64,000 nt of DNA from DASXRU01 sp034665305 (lineage in GTDB: Bacteria > Acidobacteriota > Blastocatellia > Pyrinomonadales > Pyrinomonadaceae), in assembly GCA_034665305.1 (NCBI GenBank), contig JAXDFZ010000003.1, forward strand, positions 194,318-258,317. The letters are read 5' to 3'. The position numbers were made by a program, and so were the translations under genes. Shown here piece after piece: positions 47,001-52,425 of the stretch (within the stretch, counting starts at the first letter, position 1; each line of letters starts with the position of its first letter). The notes under the pieces are model-generated. The model worked only from the letters and a program-made list of their open reading frames with translations. It did no database searches and was not told the origin of the DNA.

Positions 47001-49618
47001 GGATGGGAAAAACTTGCGGTCGTTTCGCGTTGTGCTGCGTCTTCAAAAGTAACGATGCCGGTTCCGCTGATCTGGCTCCAACCGGTGATGAGCGCGGTGT
47101 TAGGAGGTAGACCGTCATCGGCGACTGTGCCGGTCAAGGTTGCCGTGCGCGGGAGGGCGATGGTTTGATTCGGCCCGGCGTTGACGGTTGGCGGTTGGTT
47201 CGCGGGCTGCACGGTTAAGGTGATGTCGTCGCTGGCAGATAGTTGGCCATCACTGGCGGAGAGACGCAGAACGTACGTGCCGGGAGCGCTGAAGGTCGCG
47301 GTGGTGTCAAGCGCATCGGCGTGCGAGAACGTGACTGTTCCGGTATCGCTGACGACGCTCCAGGTCGTGGCCAAGGTGCTACCTGTGGGATTGCCATCGT
47401 CAGATGCAATCCCATGCAGGGATGCGGAGTGTGGCAGGGAAAGATTCTGGTCCGGTCCGGCATCCAAATTCGGCGGCGCGTTGGGCGACTCGCGCGTAAT
47501 CGTCACACTTGCGGTCGATTGATTGCCGGCGCCATCGACGGCACGCACCTTTACTTCATTGCTGCCGATTAACAACGGGAGGGCAACGATGGACCAGGTT
47601 GAGTCCGCCGTATTGAAAGTCGCTTCCAGTTCATTGACGTAGACATGGGCCACCCCGGTTGCACTTAGGCCGGAATCCAAGGCGGTGCCGCTGACGGCGA
47701 TTGTGTCGTTGCTGGTCTTCGCGTTGTCTGCGGGTGCGGCGATCACGATTGAGGGTGCAGTGTTGTCAGTTACGGCAACCGATCCGCTGAGGTTGATAAT
47801 CAGGTACGAGCCGGGATTGCTGGCGAGGCGGACTTCGAGACTGTTGGCGCTCGTCAATGTCACTGAGCGATCGATGTTCGCGATGTTCTGGTTGAGATCA
47901 CTTGGAACCAGGATGTCGACGCCGTTGAGTTTCACAGTTGCACTCGAAACGCGATTGGTGCCATCAGGCTCGCCGTTTTGAATGTGCAGTATGTAAGGCG
48001 CAGTTACACCTGCGGGCAAAGAGAATTGCTCCAGATATTTATTCGGCGCGCCGGGTGTGCGATCGAAACGCGCGGGGCCGAAAATTGTCGAACCCGCTGT
48101 CGAAACGGCGGGCCAGACGGCGGCGGTGACTTTGCCGCCGTTGAGCGTGAAGCTGTCCGCAATCACTTGCCCGCGCACTGCGGCATTGCCGTTGATAGTT
48201 ACCCTGCCGTTGTAAGCCTTTATTAATCCCGCTAGCTGGCTGCTGCCATTAATTTCCAGAGACGCGCCGAGGACGTTTAGGTGAACGTCGCCGGGGGAGG
48301 TGTAACTGCCGGGGACTATTGCGCCGCTGTTGATGATTAGATTTTGCGCGACGTTGATGTCGACTCGGCCGGTAGTTTGCACTGAGGCGCTGCCGTCCAG
48401 GTTGAGCGTGTTCGCGAAGTTGTAGGTGCCCGCGCTGAAGTTCAAACGGGAATTGCCATTGGCGGTGAACGTGCCGTAGTTTCCCGGCGGGACTTCGAGC
48501 GTGAGGCGCGCCGCTTTCACATTGAGATCGCGCACCGTCTGCCAGTCGCCGATCGTCGCTATGTCGGATTGGGAGCGGATACTCAAGTTGCGCGTGCCGG
48601 TTGGTACGGGGACTGAGGCAGGGAAGTCGAGCGGGAGCGGAACGGGATCGGCGTGCGTGTGAATCTTTCCGGGGAGATTGACGCCGCCGGAGATGGTGAG
48701 CGGATAGTTTGGAATAGCGTCGCCTTCATCAGACACGATCCCGCCATGGGTCGCGCCGCCGTTGAGTTGGATTGCGGGCGAGCCGGGAAGATACAGGTCG
48801 CCGGTGATTTGGGTGTTGCCGTTGAGGGTGAATGGTTCCGCGAGTAGTAGGCGGAGGGTGCCTTCGATGCGGCCTGAGTTGAGAGTTGGGTGATGACGGG
48901 TGATTACAGCGTCTGTCGCCGGGGCAGACGGCAGGGGCGGGGGCAGGAGGCAGTCGACAGGGGCAGTCGGCAGGAGTCCGCCGGTTACTGAGGCCTCTTC
49001 GTCGCGGGAGTGGATCAGTTGCAGCAACCGATCGGCCCAGTTGGCTGACGCGTAGTTGGATTGAGTGGTGGTCGAGCGGGAGCCCTCCCTGACGGTCGGG
49101 CTACTGCCCCGCTTCGCGATTGGCGTATTCGCTCGGGTGACGATTGGCGTCGTGATCGCTATCGGTGCGGCTAATGATTGGCAACACAGGATCCAGATGA
49201 GTAGCAGACTTACGAGGGCGCGCCTCACCTTTTGGAGTGCGCCGGCAGAGCGAAGCGGCGACGGCGCTTTCGTCAGCCGTTGGGAATCCGGGCGGATGAG
49301 TTCAAAGGCTTGGTAAGCAATTGGATCGCTGCCGTGCGCTAACAAGTTATACGTGTCGACGCTGCCCTGAGACGTAGACCGCAGCCGAATCAATCCAAAG
49401 CGCCGTCGCCGCAAAACCCTCCCTTCAATCCCCTCCCAACGGGAGGGGAAGATAGCTCTGCCGGCGCACTCCAAACTTGGGCGCTGGTCAGAACCGCCTG
49501 CGGTAGCGGGCGGGCCCACATTGAGCGCATCCAAATTGATTGGTGTTGCGGTTAATTTGTTTGGCTCATCTGCAAGCGTATGCGCATGCGTTTGTGACTT
49601 CTGATCGGAGGAGGGCAT
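35027..49618 (-). CDS. Giant (4,863-residue) PKD/discoidin/IgGFc-binding/RHS surface protein with RES-like toxin tip
   Basis: Domains in order: repeat-encoded N-terminus; export hydrophobic segment RRALVSLLLIWILCC (about 131-151); polymer-like beta region (about 250-510); Big-like domain (about 616-709); about five PKD-type repeats (713-1183); about five discoidin-like units (1186-1783); three classic PKD domains (WNFGDGST); IgGFc-binding-like domain (about 2143-2540, from HQGTDFWLMFPSAYF); more PKD repeats to about 3290; RHS entry VGHFQIAFSDLNVPVAGLPI; about 40 YD repeats of about 21 residues (3586-4590); RHS core GEQFDADLAFYYLRARYLNP ending in DPSG near 4637. The last 225 residues hold the variable tip, with RFGKAFYVAESGQTAVNEVA and YPAAHGAGTNFAVL resembling RES NAD-phosphorylase domains. 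The start at 49618 has AGGAG 8 bp upstream. A cytotoxic role is inferred. Confidence 0.85.
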   Translation of the reverse strand: MPSSDQKSQTHAHTLADEPNKLTATPINLDALNVGPPATAGGSDQRPSLECAGRAIFPSRWEGIEGRVLRRRRFGLIRLRSTSQGSVDTYNLLAHGSDPIAYQAFELIRPDSQRLTKAPSPLRSAGALQKVRRALVSLLLIWILCCQSLAAPIAITTPIVTRANTPIAKRGSSPTVREGSRSTTTQSNYASANWADRLLQLIHSRDEEASVTGGLLPTAPVDCLLPPPLPSAPATDAVITRHHPTLNSGRIEGTLRLLLAEPFTLNGNTQITGDLYLPGSPAIQLNGGATHGGIVSDEGDAIPNYPLTISGGVNLPGKIHTHADPVPLPLDFPASVPVPTGTRNLSIRSQSDIATIGDWQTVRDLNVKAARLTLEVPPGNYGTFTANGNSRLNFSAGTYNFANTLNLDGSASVQTTGRVDINVAQNLIINSGAIVPGSYTSPGDVHLNVLGASLEINGSSQLAGLIKAYNGRVTINGNAAVRGQVIADSFTLNGGKVTAAVWPAVSTAGSTIFGPARFDRTPGAPNKYLEQFSLPAGVTAPYILHIQNGEPDGTNRVSSATVKLNGVDILVPSDLNQNIANIDRSVTLTSANSLEVRLASNPGSYLIINLSGSVAVTDNTAPSIVIAAPADNAKTSNDTIAVSGTALDSGLSATGVAHVYVNELEATFNTADSTWSIVALPLLIGSNEVKVRAVDGAGNQSTASVTITRESPNAPPNLDAGPDQNLSLPHSASLHGIASDDGNPTGSTLATTWSVVSDTGTVTFSHADALDTTATFSAPGTYVLRLSASDGQLSASDDITLTVQPANQPPTVNAGPNQTIALPRTATLTGTVADDGLPPNTALITGWSQISGTGIVTFEDAAQRETTASFSHPGIYVLRLTASDSELSASSDVTINVQPENQAPSTSAGADQITSLPNSIQLNGSMSDDGWPEGSTLNAHWTTVSGPAPVVFENPNMTVTAASFTIAGVYVLRLTTSDGELNGTDEVTIVVDPLNTAPLANAGADQTIILPQPVNLSGTMADDGWPRGSSVTANWSKLSGPGSVVFANANTSATSATFSEPGTYVLRLTVSDTQLTTGDDITITVLPPNHAPTANAGADQSISLFTPAHLNGSLSDDGYPLGNSLASTWSKLSGPGEVTFAGANTTVTTATFSLPGIYVLRLTVSDSELTNHDDVTITVNDPRVPPIADFVVPESTGTAGAFVIASSGATSANFAADKILDSDNLTFWTTPGLNNQFAKMQFYDQQMVWIERVRLQPANAAVSNASLKSFEVQISATTADDANFVTVLNATLLNNGQLQEFVLTGGPVRARYIKLLAKNNYGDPNSIRLGTFNAVAAGGADSVISLPGQANVALCQSPALPLNGGTIYDYSYPGGAGSVNGLLGYFIGGWQTTSTANQFATIQLAGGKSYLIEGVRLATWYDSAHGLPTAVKDFEVWVSNTTPEDAAFTRVLSTSASFVPYAQQFLFPGGPIPAKYVKYVPLTNGGESSIHTPAFDVIAAGTARVVAASNESPNHPNSAQAAFDGNAATNWIGTGALNNVWVKTSLANDAPQRIYGVRILPLSDTFSQSGPKDFEIRISNSSTADSAFTTVYSGTLAPIFNSPAQEFQFSSFVDARYVQFVWKSSYSSSIVGVKELEVLAAPDRGSAVIGFSSQASAAETAANAIDIDPVDKPWVTAPNQNTNQWLKLILPRGDSWTINHIALRPGPAANDLNRSPKDFELLVSNTDAADSSFASVLSGTLINSAQLQDFYFPPAPAKYVKLLLKNNYGSSQIGLSSFYVFSSATIGTNTQFFDRSTDSDGQIISWGWNFGDGSTSTGRNPFHIFPAPGDYPVTLAVTDDSGLTSSRQTLFHVAVALQPDFTHSPIIVHEAGEAVRFSDITPLLLRPTAIRQYDFGDGSTLSQGANTSSHTFQDSGTFHVKLKVGDPLGTNYSITRDVLVLNLPPAVDIDPGKTLVWGEQWTSLPRISDQSPIDNQTLHGDWNFGDGQTSSCINCTNANAAVLHSYATPGSYRAILNISDKDGGTGTDSATFTVTRRPTSFGMENPPAQTTGISLLVRGALRDTFANQPLTGKRIQFTLNGSSFTAVTGPNGVAEISVPMPEGTKIDVVTGSFAGDDLYASSSGAGVPPSAGTKPASGSPTHQGTDFWLMFPSAYFTGGLATQKLSITSTVSTSGTVSIPGMNFVQNFAVSANSVATVTLPFVQVTDAEVVQAKGIHVTSQQPIGVYGISQRIFSTDAFLGLPVTSLGSDYYVLTYSNMAFGPSSEFGIVAAENGTTVTITPAATTGSHIAGVPYAITLNQGQTYLLQNTVPTALGDLTGSRVSSTKPVAVFSGHMAATIPAEVGCCADHLLEQLPPANSWGKRFATLPLATRTKGDYFRFLARDDDTSVYLDGALVAVLNRGEFVERLLQAPAEIVATKPILVAQYCTSIYFDNGTTGKADPFFMIVPPYTQFLDHYTISTPASGFQINYANVIAPTALLGSITLDGAALAAGSFTAIGVSGYSGAQLPLTVGAHTLDGPAGFGVSVYGFAQDESYGYPGGLNLSPTATNVVVTVAPEVSAHTINTQGCVIATTTDQFQLPQGGATVNFSISGANPANTSLQTDAAGQATLCYLGTHSGADQITAALAGAHANATMIWSPPNQPPTVTAGPDQTIALPAAAILSATASDDGLPANTLNLLWTRISGPGDVVFANANAANTSAIFTAAGAYVLRFSANDTALGASDDVVITVTPAPANQAPTAQAGANKVVTLNENLVLNSSNEAPLNHGEIPHWIETQGSNWRQGAMNDGSNSPAPQQGSSYFFAGNDAAAELRQDIDVSAFAAAIAAGAQQFEFQAYLRSLPEASPDAGRVIVEYRDVTNTNVIATLDSGIITATDEWHLTEDIRTAPAGTGWIRVRLLAQRNSGAGNDAFFDSISLRPFHTAGIKLEAHVGDDGLPAGSSLSANWSVVSGPGPVSFANSQSPLSGATFTTPGTYVLRLTASDGELNATSDLNVLVNPANQSPVVVPGNDQTITLPASASLAATVTDDGGPVGSSLSVFWSRRSGPGIVTFADATSANTTAAFSTPGAYVLSLTADDGEYAASSVLTVTVSPAAVNQPPTVSAGLDQAITLTAAPISLNGNAADDGLPLGSSVSVVWTQTSGPAAATFGNPDNAITSIQFSVAGTYVLRLTASDGALSASDEVVVTVTPANVAPTVNAGADQTTLLSQGAALNGSVSDDGLPGTSGLTTTWSMLSGSGTVSFVNPNVTVTNAQFSATGTYVLRLTASDSQFSAADDITVQVNDNVPLPTVGITAPADGAELTAPALVTGSVSNGSWTLEYRLNTDDIWSAVAERSGDTALDGSASQGWRTVASGHAQVTNSTLGTLDTTMMLNGIYSLRLRATDEYGQTSFTSTSVLVDKNLKVGHFQIAFSDLNVPVAGLPIEVVRSYDSRDNRAGDFGVGWQLGIKSARVEKTGVLGFSWLETVSSGAIPTYCLEPGRPHKVAVTFGDGKVFRFQATTAIHCQQLAPITSTRLMFTPEPGTHATLEAVGPSDVLVETQGVLPGAVRLINQNNPDIFNAGTFRLTTAEGAVYVIDQRTGVSSVRDPYGNSLTLTSAGIIHSTGRSVAFTRDPANRITSITDPNGNSQTYAYDARGDLVSYTDREQQTTTYSYDSDHRLVTITDARGTTPLQNEFDASGRLIGQRDAFNHALAYDHDIAGRVETITDRLGRATRYEYDERGNVLRRVDAKGGVRSFSYDELDNVLSETNELGKTTTYAYDSADNRTSVTDPLGHAMQSTYNGARQVLTITDALGQTTTNTYDAAGTNLLSATDALNNSTTYTFSAITGQRSAMKDALNGQTVYSYDGNGRLSSETDALGHVTTYTYDANGNRKSQRVTRTNTLGQPETITTNYEYDKLNRLVKTIYADGSSTKVEYNLTGQQGATIDQLGHRTEFSYDDMGRLTRTDYPDSTHEETAYDAEGRRLTSTDRAGHVTSYSYDELGRLLRTTFADGTSASSVYDAAGQLLSQTDARGNVTRYFYDDAGRRMTIKNALGQETTFAYDANGNQLSVTDALGHATSYEYDADNRRIKTIHADRSFDSVSYDALGRTATKTDQAGKPTRFSYDALGRLTKVTDALNQETIYTYDELGRQLSQTDANNHITRFEYDQLGRRMKRMLPLGQFESYSYDLAGNLRTRTDFNGKVTSFAYDAMRRLSSKTPDVSFNQPAISFTYNANGQRASMVDASGTTVYSYDVRNRLIGRQTPFGALSYTYDDAGNVATTRSAHANGVSIDYGYDALNRLASVKDNQLITLNGGVTSYTYNGAGNLQSYLYPNQISTSYAYNSLNRLTNMTVGTAVSHVAGYSYTLGPAGNRVGVTELNGRTVTYSYDDLYRLRAETIANGPHNVNGTISYSYDAVGNRLSRTSTVTPVISQTASYDANDRLASESYDDNGNTTTANGNSYDYDFENQLASFTPGAGPAGAFVYDGDGNRVGKTVAGVTTNYLVDTNNPTGYAQVIEELQYGNVTRSYTYGHDLISQRCPLPTANCSLSFYGYDGHGSVRLLTDAAGAVTDTYDYDAFGNLIAHVGNTANDYLYAGEQFDADLAFYYLRARYLNPAAGRFWTMDSFEGSPHDPQSLHKYSYAQNNPTNLIDPSGQVSAMEEVAPLVSNVVSLYYEYQSLISTARVILAAVDLYKLSQDENYRGEYLALGPTLVGSIVADNLLSITSAAQRFTGSVFAASNIEPFAVRHATSYPQEVMDEIDPALLRFDNRFGKAFYVAESGQTAVNEVAAHSGSYTHVVRFDMNLSGQKTLDLTNPQVANAWGYNSTLEYRQTQAIAESAKRAGYGVIAYPAAHGAGTNFAVLKRFAEILTPMGVAPVP
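39591..39633. repeat. Family A unit inserted in frame in the giant gene
   Basis: A canonical reverse-orientation unit (TCCAAAGCGGTGTCGCCGCT through CACTCCAAA) lies inside the minus-strand giant gene. It is translated as IWSAVAERSGDTALDG between EYRLNTDD and SASQGWRTVASG. The frame is kept on both sides. Confidence 0.85.
49079..49117. repeat. Family C palindrome inside the giant gene N-terminal region
   Basis: GGAGCCCTCCCTGACGGTCG followed by GGCTACTGCCCCGCTTCGC matches the family C arms at 62029-62140. In the giant gene it encodes AKRGSSPTVREGSR, just after the export segment. Confidence 0.7.
49231..49474. repeat. Family A inverted pair inside the giant gene N-terminus, one arm interrupted
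   Basis: The forward arm (49231-49272) and reverse arm (49395-49474) flank about 120 bp. The reverse arm is split by about 42 bp (49413-49454) containing the small palindrome CCCCTCCCAACGGGAGGGG. The arms are translated as TKAPSPLRSAGALQ and SLECAGRA plus RRRRFGLI. Confidence 0.8.
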
Positions 49619-49622
49619 TGGG

Positions 49623-49638
49623 GGAACTCCTTAGTTCC
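49623..49638. promoter_or_regulatory. Hairpin overlapping the giant gene's ribosome site
   Basis: GGAACT-CCTT-AGTTCC is a perfect 6-bp stem with a 4-base loop. On the minus strand the Shine-Dalgarno AGGAG (49627-49631) lies half in the loop and half in the stem, 8 bp before the ATG. It could damp translation of the giant protein. Confidence 0.45.
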
Positions 49639-49716
49639 GGTTGTTTGCGCCTCCGATACGCCTACAGCCTGGAAGGGGAAAGACTCAAGTTTCAAGTTTT
49701 GGCAGCGCCTTGATTC

Positions 49717-49788
49717 GTAACGCAAACTGTTAGTTTGCGATTCGGGAATAAAGCTCTACCTGAACGCAAGTTGACAGCTTGCGTTACA
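49717..49788. repeat. Pair of inverted small hairpins upstream of the giant gene
   Basis: CGCAAACTGTTAGTTTGCG (49721-49739) and AACGCAAG-TTGACAG-CTTGCGTT (49763-49785) are each strong stem-loops. They are inverted near-copies of one another (GTAACGCAA then A/GCTGT). The rest of the gap 49619-49966 shows no gene; the promoter of the giant gene must lie here. Confidence 0.6.
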
Positions 49789-49966
49789 CAAAACGAACAA
49801 CAACGAAATGCGCGCGCAAATTAATTCAGGAAGCGAGGCGAGTCAACGGTGAGTTGTGATCGTGCAAGATCGGCTTATTGCAAAGTATTTTGCTGGGGTG
49901 TTGACTTCCCCAGAGGTGGCGGCTGTTGACCGCATCGGGTGAAAGAATTATCGTGCCCCAGAGAAG

Positions 49967-50149
49967 GTGCGGGACATCGTAAAGTTGATCGAAAAGGACG
50001 GGTGGTATTTGGTGCGAACTAAAGGAAGTCATCACCAATTCAAACATCCGACGAAACTCAGTCTGGTGACAGTGCCGGGTAAGCCGGGCGATGAGATGGC
50101 TGTTGGCACACTTAACAATATTTTGAAGCAGGCTGGTTTTAAACCATGA
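49967..50149 (+). CDS. hicA: HicA toxin of a type II toxin-antitoxin pair
   Basis: A 60-residue mRNA interferase of the HicA family (double-stranded RNA-binding-like fold). The catalytic histidine H22 lies in VRTKGSHHQFKHP. The ending LVTVPGKPGDEMAVGTLNNI and LKQAGFKP is typical. The GTG start matches the family N-terminus (xxVRDIVKLIEKDGW). hicB follows with a 4-bp overlap. It is the first gene of the cassette-like array; toxin-antitoxin pairs are frequent stabilising cassettes in integron arrays. Confidence 0.93.
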   Translation: MRDIVKLIEKDGWYLVRTKGSHHQFKHPTKLSLVTVPGKPGDEMAVGTLNNILKQAGFKP

Positions 50150-50361
50150 AGAAATACCTAATCATCGTAGAAAAAACAGACACGGGCTATTCGGCTCTTT
50201 CGCCTGATATCCCCGGGTGTGGCTCGTCAGGTGAAACTAAAGAGGAAGTCGAGCGGAACATTCAGGAAGCGATTGAGTTTCATCTTGAAGGCTTGCGCCA
50301 GGAAGGTTATGAAATCCCTGGGCCCTCCTCTTACTCCTCCTACATCAACATCGCCGCTTAG
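50146..50361 (+). CDS. hicB: HicB antitoxin
   Basis: The 71-residue protein has the HicB partial RNase H-like fold: KKYLIIVEKTDTGYSALSPD, then IPGCGSSGETKEEVERNIQE, then AIEFHLEGL. This short type lacks a C-terminal DNA-binding domain, so autoregulation would need another factor or may be absent. The ATG overlaps the hicA stop (ATGA). It is followed by about 290 bp without a gene (50362-50650), in which only a weak attC-like stretch (about 50575-50633) is visible. Confidence 0.93.
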   Translation: MKKYLIIVEKTDTGYSALSPDIPGCGSSGETKEEVERNIQEAIEFHLEGLRQEGYEIPGPSSYSSYINIAA

Positions 50362-50650
50362 GCGTCAAACAAAGCATCATGCGTTGTCCCGCCTCGCTCC
50401 TTCTAGGTCGCGCTCATTAGTGCGATTTGCGGTTGCGAACGCAAAAGCGTAAGTCATCGCTAAGCCAACGGACTTCGAAGAAAAGATTGTTCGGGGTTCG
50501 CACTAGTTGAGACTCGCTCGTGAGGGCGGGATGCGACCCTCACCTGTAGCCGTCTGTGCCTTGATGTAAGTAATGCCTAATGCCGGAACGGAGGTATTAT
50601 GGCGTAGTTTTGACGCATATTAATTAGTTCAGCGGCAAGGGCGCTACGAC

Positions 50651-51133
50651 ATGATTCGGTTTCTAATTCTCGCCTGCATCGTTGCAACCACGTGCGCGGC
50701 TCGTCCTGTTGCCGCGTGCACTTGCCCCGATCTGGGGTCTCTTGCTGACGAGTACCACCATTCAAGCGCTGTATTCGTCGGGCGCATCGTCTCGATCGAA
50801 ATTTACTCTGAGATAATCGGAGGCGAGAAGATCGAGCACATGATAGCAACCTTCGCCGTCGAGCGACGATGGAAGGGGCCAACGCTCGCACGTTTGCGAG
50901 TCCAAACGTGCGGTACCCAAGCGCTGGTGTGCACATGCGGTTTCAACTTCCAGCTCGGAGAGCGCTATGTCGTTTTCGCTGCAGGGAAGCCACTCAAAAC
51001 GAGTTCCTGTAATCGCAACGTGATCTTGCCCCAACTCCCTCGGGGCGAAGCAACCAAAATACGAGCCGCAGGCGGCGTATTGCCCGGTGACGATTTACTG
51101 AAGGACTTGGACGCCATAGCCAAACGGAAATGA
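50651..51133 (+). CDS. Secreted NTR/TIMP-like cysteine-rich small protein
   Basis: A 160-residue protein with a signal peptide ending near VAAC. It then shows the CTCPD start typical of netrin-like/TIMP-like OB folds, with the pattern AVFVGRIVSIEI, then VERRWKGPTLARLRVQT, then LGERYVVFAAG. Six further cysteines could form disulfides. Function is unknown. It is borne on a cassette-like unit ended by the attC-like site at 51143-51282. Confidence 0.72.
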   Translation: MIRFLILACIVATTCAARPVAACTCPDLGSLADEYHHSSAVFVGRIVSIEIYSEIIGGEKIEHMIATFAVERRWKGPTLARLRVQTCGTQALVCTCGFNFQLGERYVVFAAGKPLKTSSCNRNVILPQLPRGEATKIRAAGGVLPGDDLLKDLDAIAKRK

Positions 51134-51142
51134 CCGTTAGGC

Positions 51143-51282
51143 GCCCGACAATTCGTTGGTGGCGCGGCTACGGCGTTACCAATAAATCGTTGGGCGGGAG
51201 CGGCGGGGGCGTGTTTCATAACGTCATTGGTACGGCGATGCTTGAATGAAATCGCGGCCGCGCGTCAACTTAAACGTTAGCT
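51143..51282 (+). other. attC-like recombination site (140 bp)
   Basis: GCCCGAC-AATTCGTTGGTGGCGCGGC on the left pairs with GCGGCCGCGCGTCAAC-TTAAAC-GTTAGCT on the right. The final GTTAGCT fits the core site GTTRRRY. Inside, ACCAAT and ATTGGT (51178-51224 region) pair as a second stem. A GTTAGGC also lies directly before it (51136-51142). Confidence 0.7.
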
Positions 51283-51292
51283 GCTTTCGCTT

Positions 51293-51814
51293 ATGTACGT
51301 AAAGTTCGAGTTCACACAAGAAGATTTGATCGACGCTGCCAAGCGCTCTCTCAATCGCCGAAACCTCGGACGTGCCAGGCTTTTAAAAAGCTCGTTGTAT
51401 TTGGCGATTTCTGTGGGAGTAATTGTTTTTTTCATCCTACGGAGTACCCCGACAATAGGATTGCTGCTCGGCCTGGCTGTTGCTGGAATTACCATTCTTA
51501 TTTATCCGCAGCTTGAAAGAAGCGGACTCGACGGCCGATTGCGCCGGGTTGCCGCGGAAATGATGTCGGGTCCCGGGCCCTATGTGTGTGAGGTTGAGAT
51601 CAGATCCGAGGGTGTCTGGCTGCATCAGATGAATAAGCAAATCATATATGAATGGCCCAGCGTGGAGGCAATCGAAGAGACCTCAGATTCGGTTGACATT
51701 GTGACACTTGATGGAGGCGGCGTAGTGATTCGTAATCGCGCATTCGCATCGGAAAACGAGCGCATGGAATTCACTGAGATTGCAAGATCTCGTCTAAGGG
51801 AATCGCGCAGCTAA
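51293..51814 (+). CDS. YcxB-like membrane protein
   Basis: A 173-residue protein. A short N-terminal strand and helix (KFEFTQEDLIDAAKRSL) precede two adjacent membrane segments (about 38-72) and a C-terminal beta domain with VEIRSEGVWLHQMNKQIIYE and WPSVEAIEE. The layout matches the YcxB-like family, which lacks a known role. The ATG lies 10 bp after the attC core, as expected for a cassette gene. Its stop is followed by 270 bp (51815-52088) in which only an attC-like end is seen. Confidence 0.72.
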   Translation: MYVKFEFTQEDLIDAAKRSLNRRNLGRARLLKSSLYLAISVGVIVFFILRSTPTIGLLLGLAVAGITILIYPQLERSGLDGRLRRVAAEMMSGPGPYVCEVEIRSEGVWLHQMNKQIIYEWPSVEAIEETSDSVDIVTLDGGGVVIRNRAFASENERMEFTEIARSRLRESRS

Positions 51815-52024
51815 CCAGCGCGGGGAGCGCACCGGAATCGGCGTTTCTCTCATCGACAACTTGCGGCACTATCGAAGTGGGTCGACTTGAAGCTCGTGGG
51901 CCGGCTGGAGTTCGGCGCGGGGGCAGTGGCAATGCAGTTTGAGCCGAGAAGGTAACCATTGGGTTGTCATGGCGGAACCTATTGCTTGTGCCCGACGCAA
52001 GGTCGCTTGCCCTCTAGGGCAGGA

Positions 52025-52078
52025 CCCGAACGATTCATAAACGCTGATCGCGCGCCGCACTGAAGGTCAGCGTTCGGC
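52025..52078 (+). other. attC-like recombination site (54 bp)
   Basis: CCCGAAC (52025-52031) and GTTCGGC (52072-52078) are inverse core motifs. Inside, AACGCTGA pairs with TCAGCGTT. The core form GTTCGGC departs from GTTRRRY at one base, so confidence is moderate. The next frame starts 10 bp later. Confidence 0.5.
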
Positions 52079-52088
52079 GTCTTCTGAA

Positions 52089-52280
52089 ATGACTTCGAGA
52101 CCAATTTCAATGCGAACGCTATTGGCCGTGCTTTGCGGTCTGATTATTCTTTGTGGAGTCTCGCGCTCCTCAACTAGTGCGGCGTATGGCCAAGCGAAAC
52201 GAGGAAACCCGACGTACGACGTGTATTTCCCGAACATATCTGTCCCGTCAGATGCAGGGATCATTTGGTTCGAATCGTAG
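52089..52280 (+). CDS. Small secreted cassette protein
   Basis: A 63-residue product with a signal-type segment (MRTLLAVLCGLIILCGVSRS, from an internal Met at residue 8) followed by about 30 residues ending GIIWFES. No family is recognised. Its position between two attC-like sites, with the start 10 bp after the first core, supports it as a real but perhaps truncated cassette gene. Confidence 0.45.
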   Translation: MTSRPISMRTLLAVLCGLIILCGVSRSSTSAAYGQAKRGNPTYDVYFPNISVPSDAGIIWFES

Positions 52281-52357
52281 TGACCTGCGGGCACGTCGTC
52301 TGATTCGGCGGCTGCGTAGTTCTAAAAGTAACTCTTAATTGCGGAACGCAGGCGTCG

Positions 52358-52413
52358 GCCTAACAACTCGAAGGTTGAATGAATCGCCGCGCCCGTGCAG
52401 CTTAATATTGGGC
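52358..52413 (+). other. attC-like recombination site (56 bp)
   Basis: GCCTAAC (52358-52364) fits the inverse core RYYYAAC exactly and is followed by AACTCGAAGG. The right end is CAGCTTAAT-ATTGGGC, a core with A in place of the first G. It has the typical short attC size, and the next ATG lies 12 bp downstream. Confidence 0.6.
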
Positions 52414-52425
52414 CTTCGATAATCT

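Noticed and set aside
50575..50633. Possible attC between hicB and the NTR-like gene (GCCTAAT ... GTTCAGC)
   Set aside because: Neither end fits the core consensus and the inner boxes do not pair well; kept only as a weak possibility.
51869..52060. Minus-strand 63-codon frame in the cassette array
   Set aside because: It overlaps an attC-like site, runs against the direction of all cassette genes and has no start signal.
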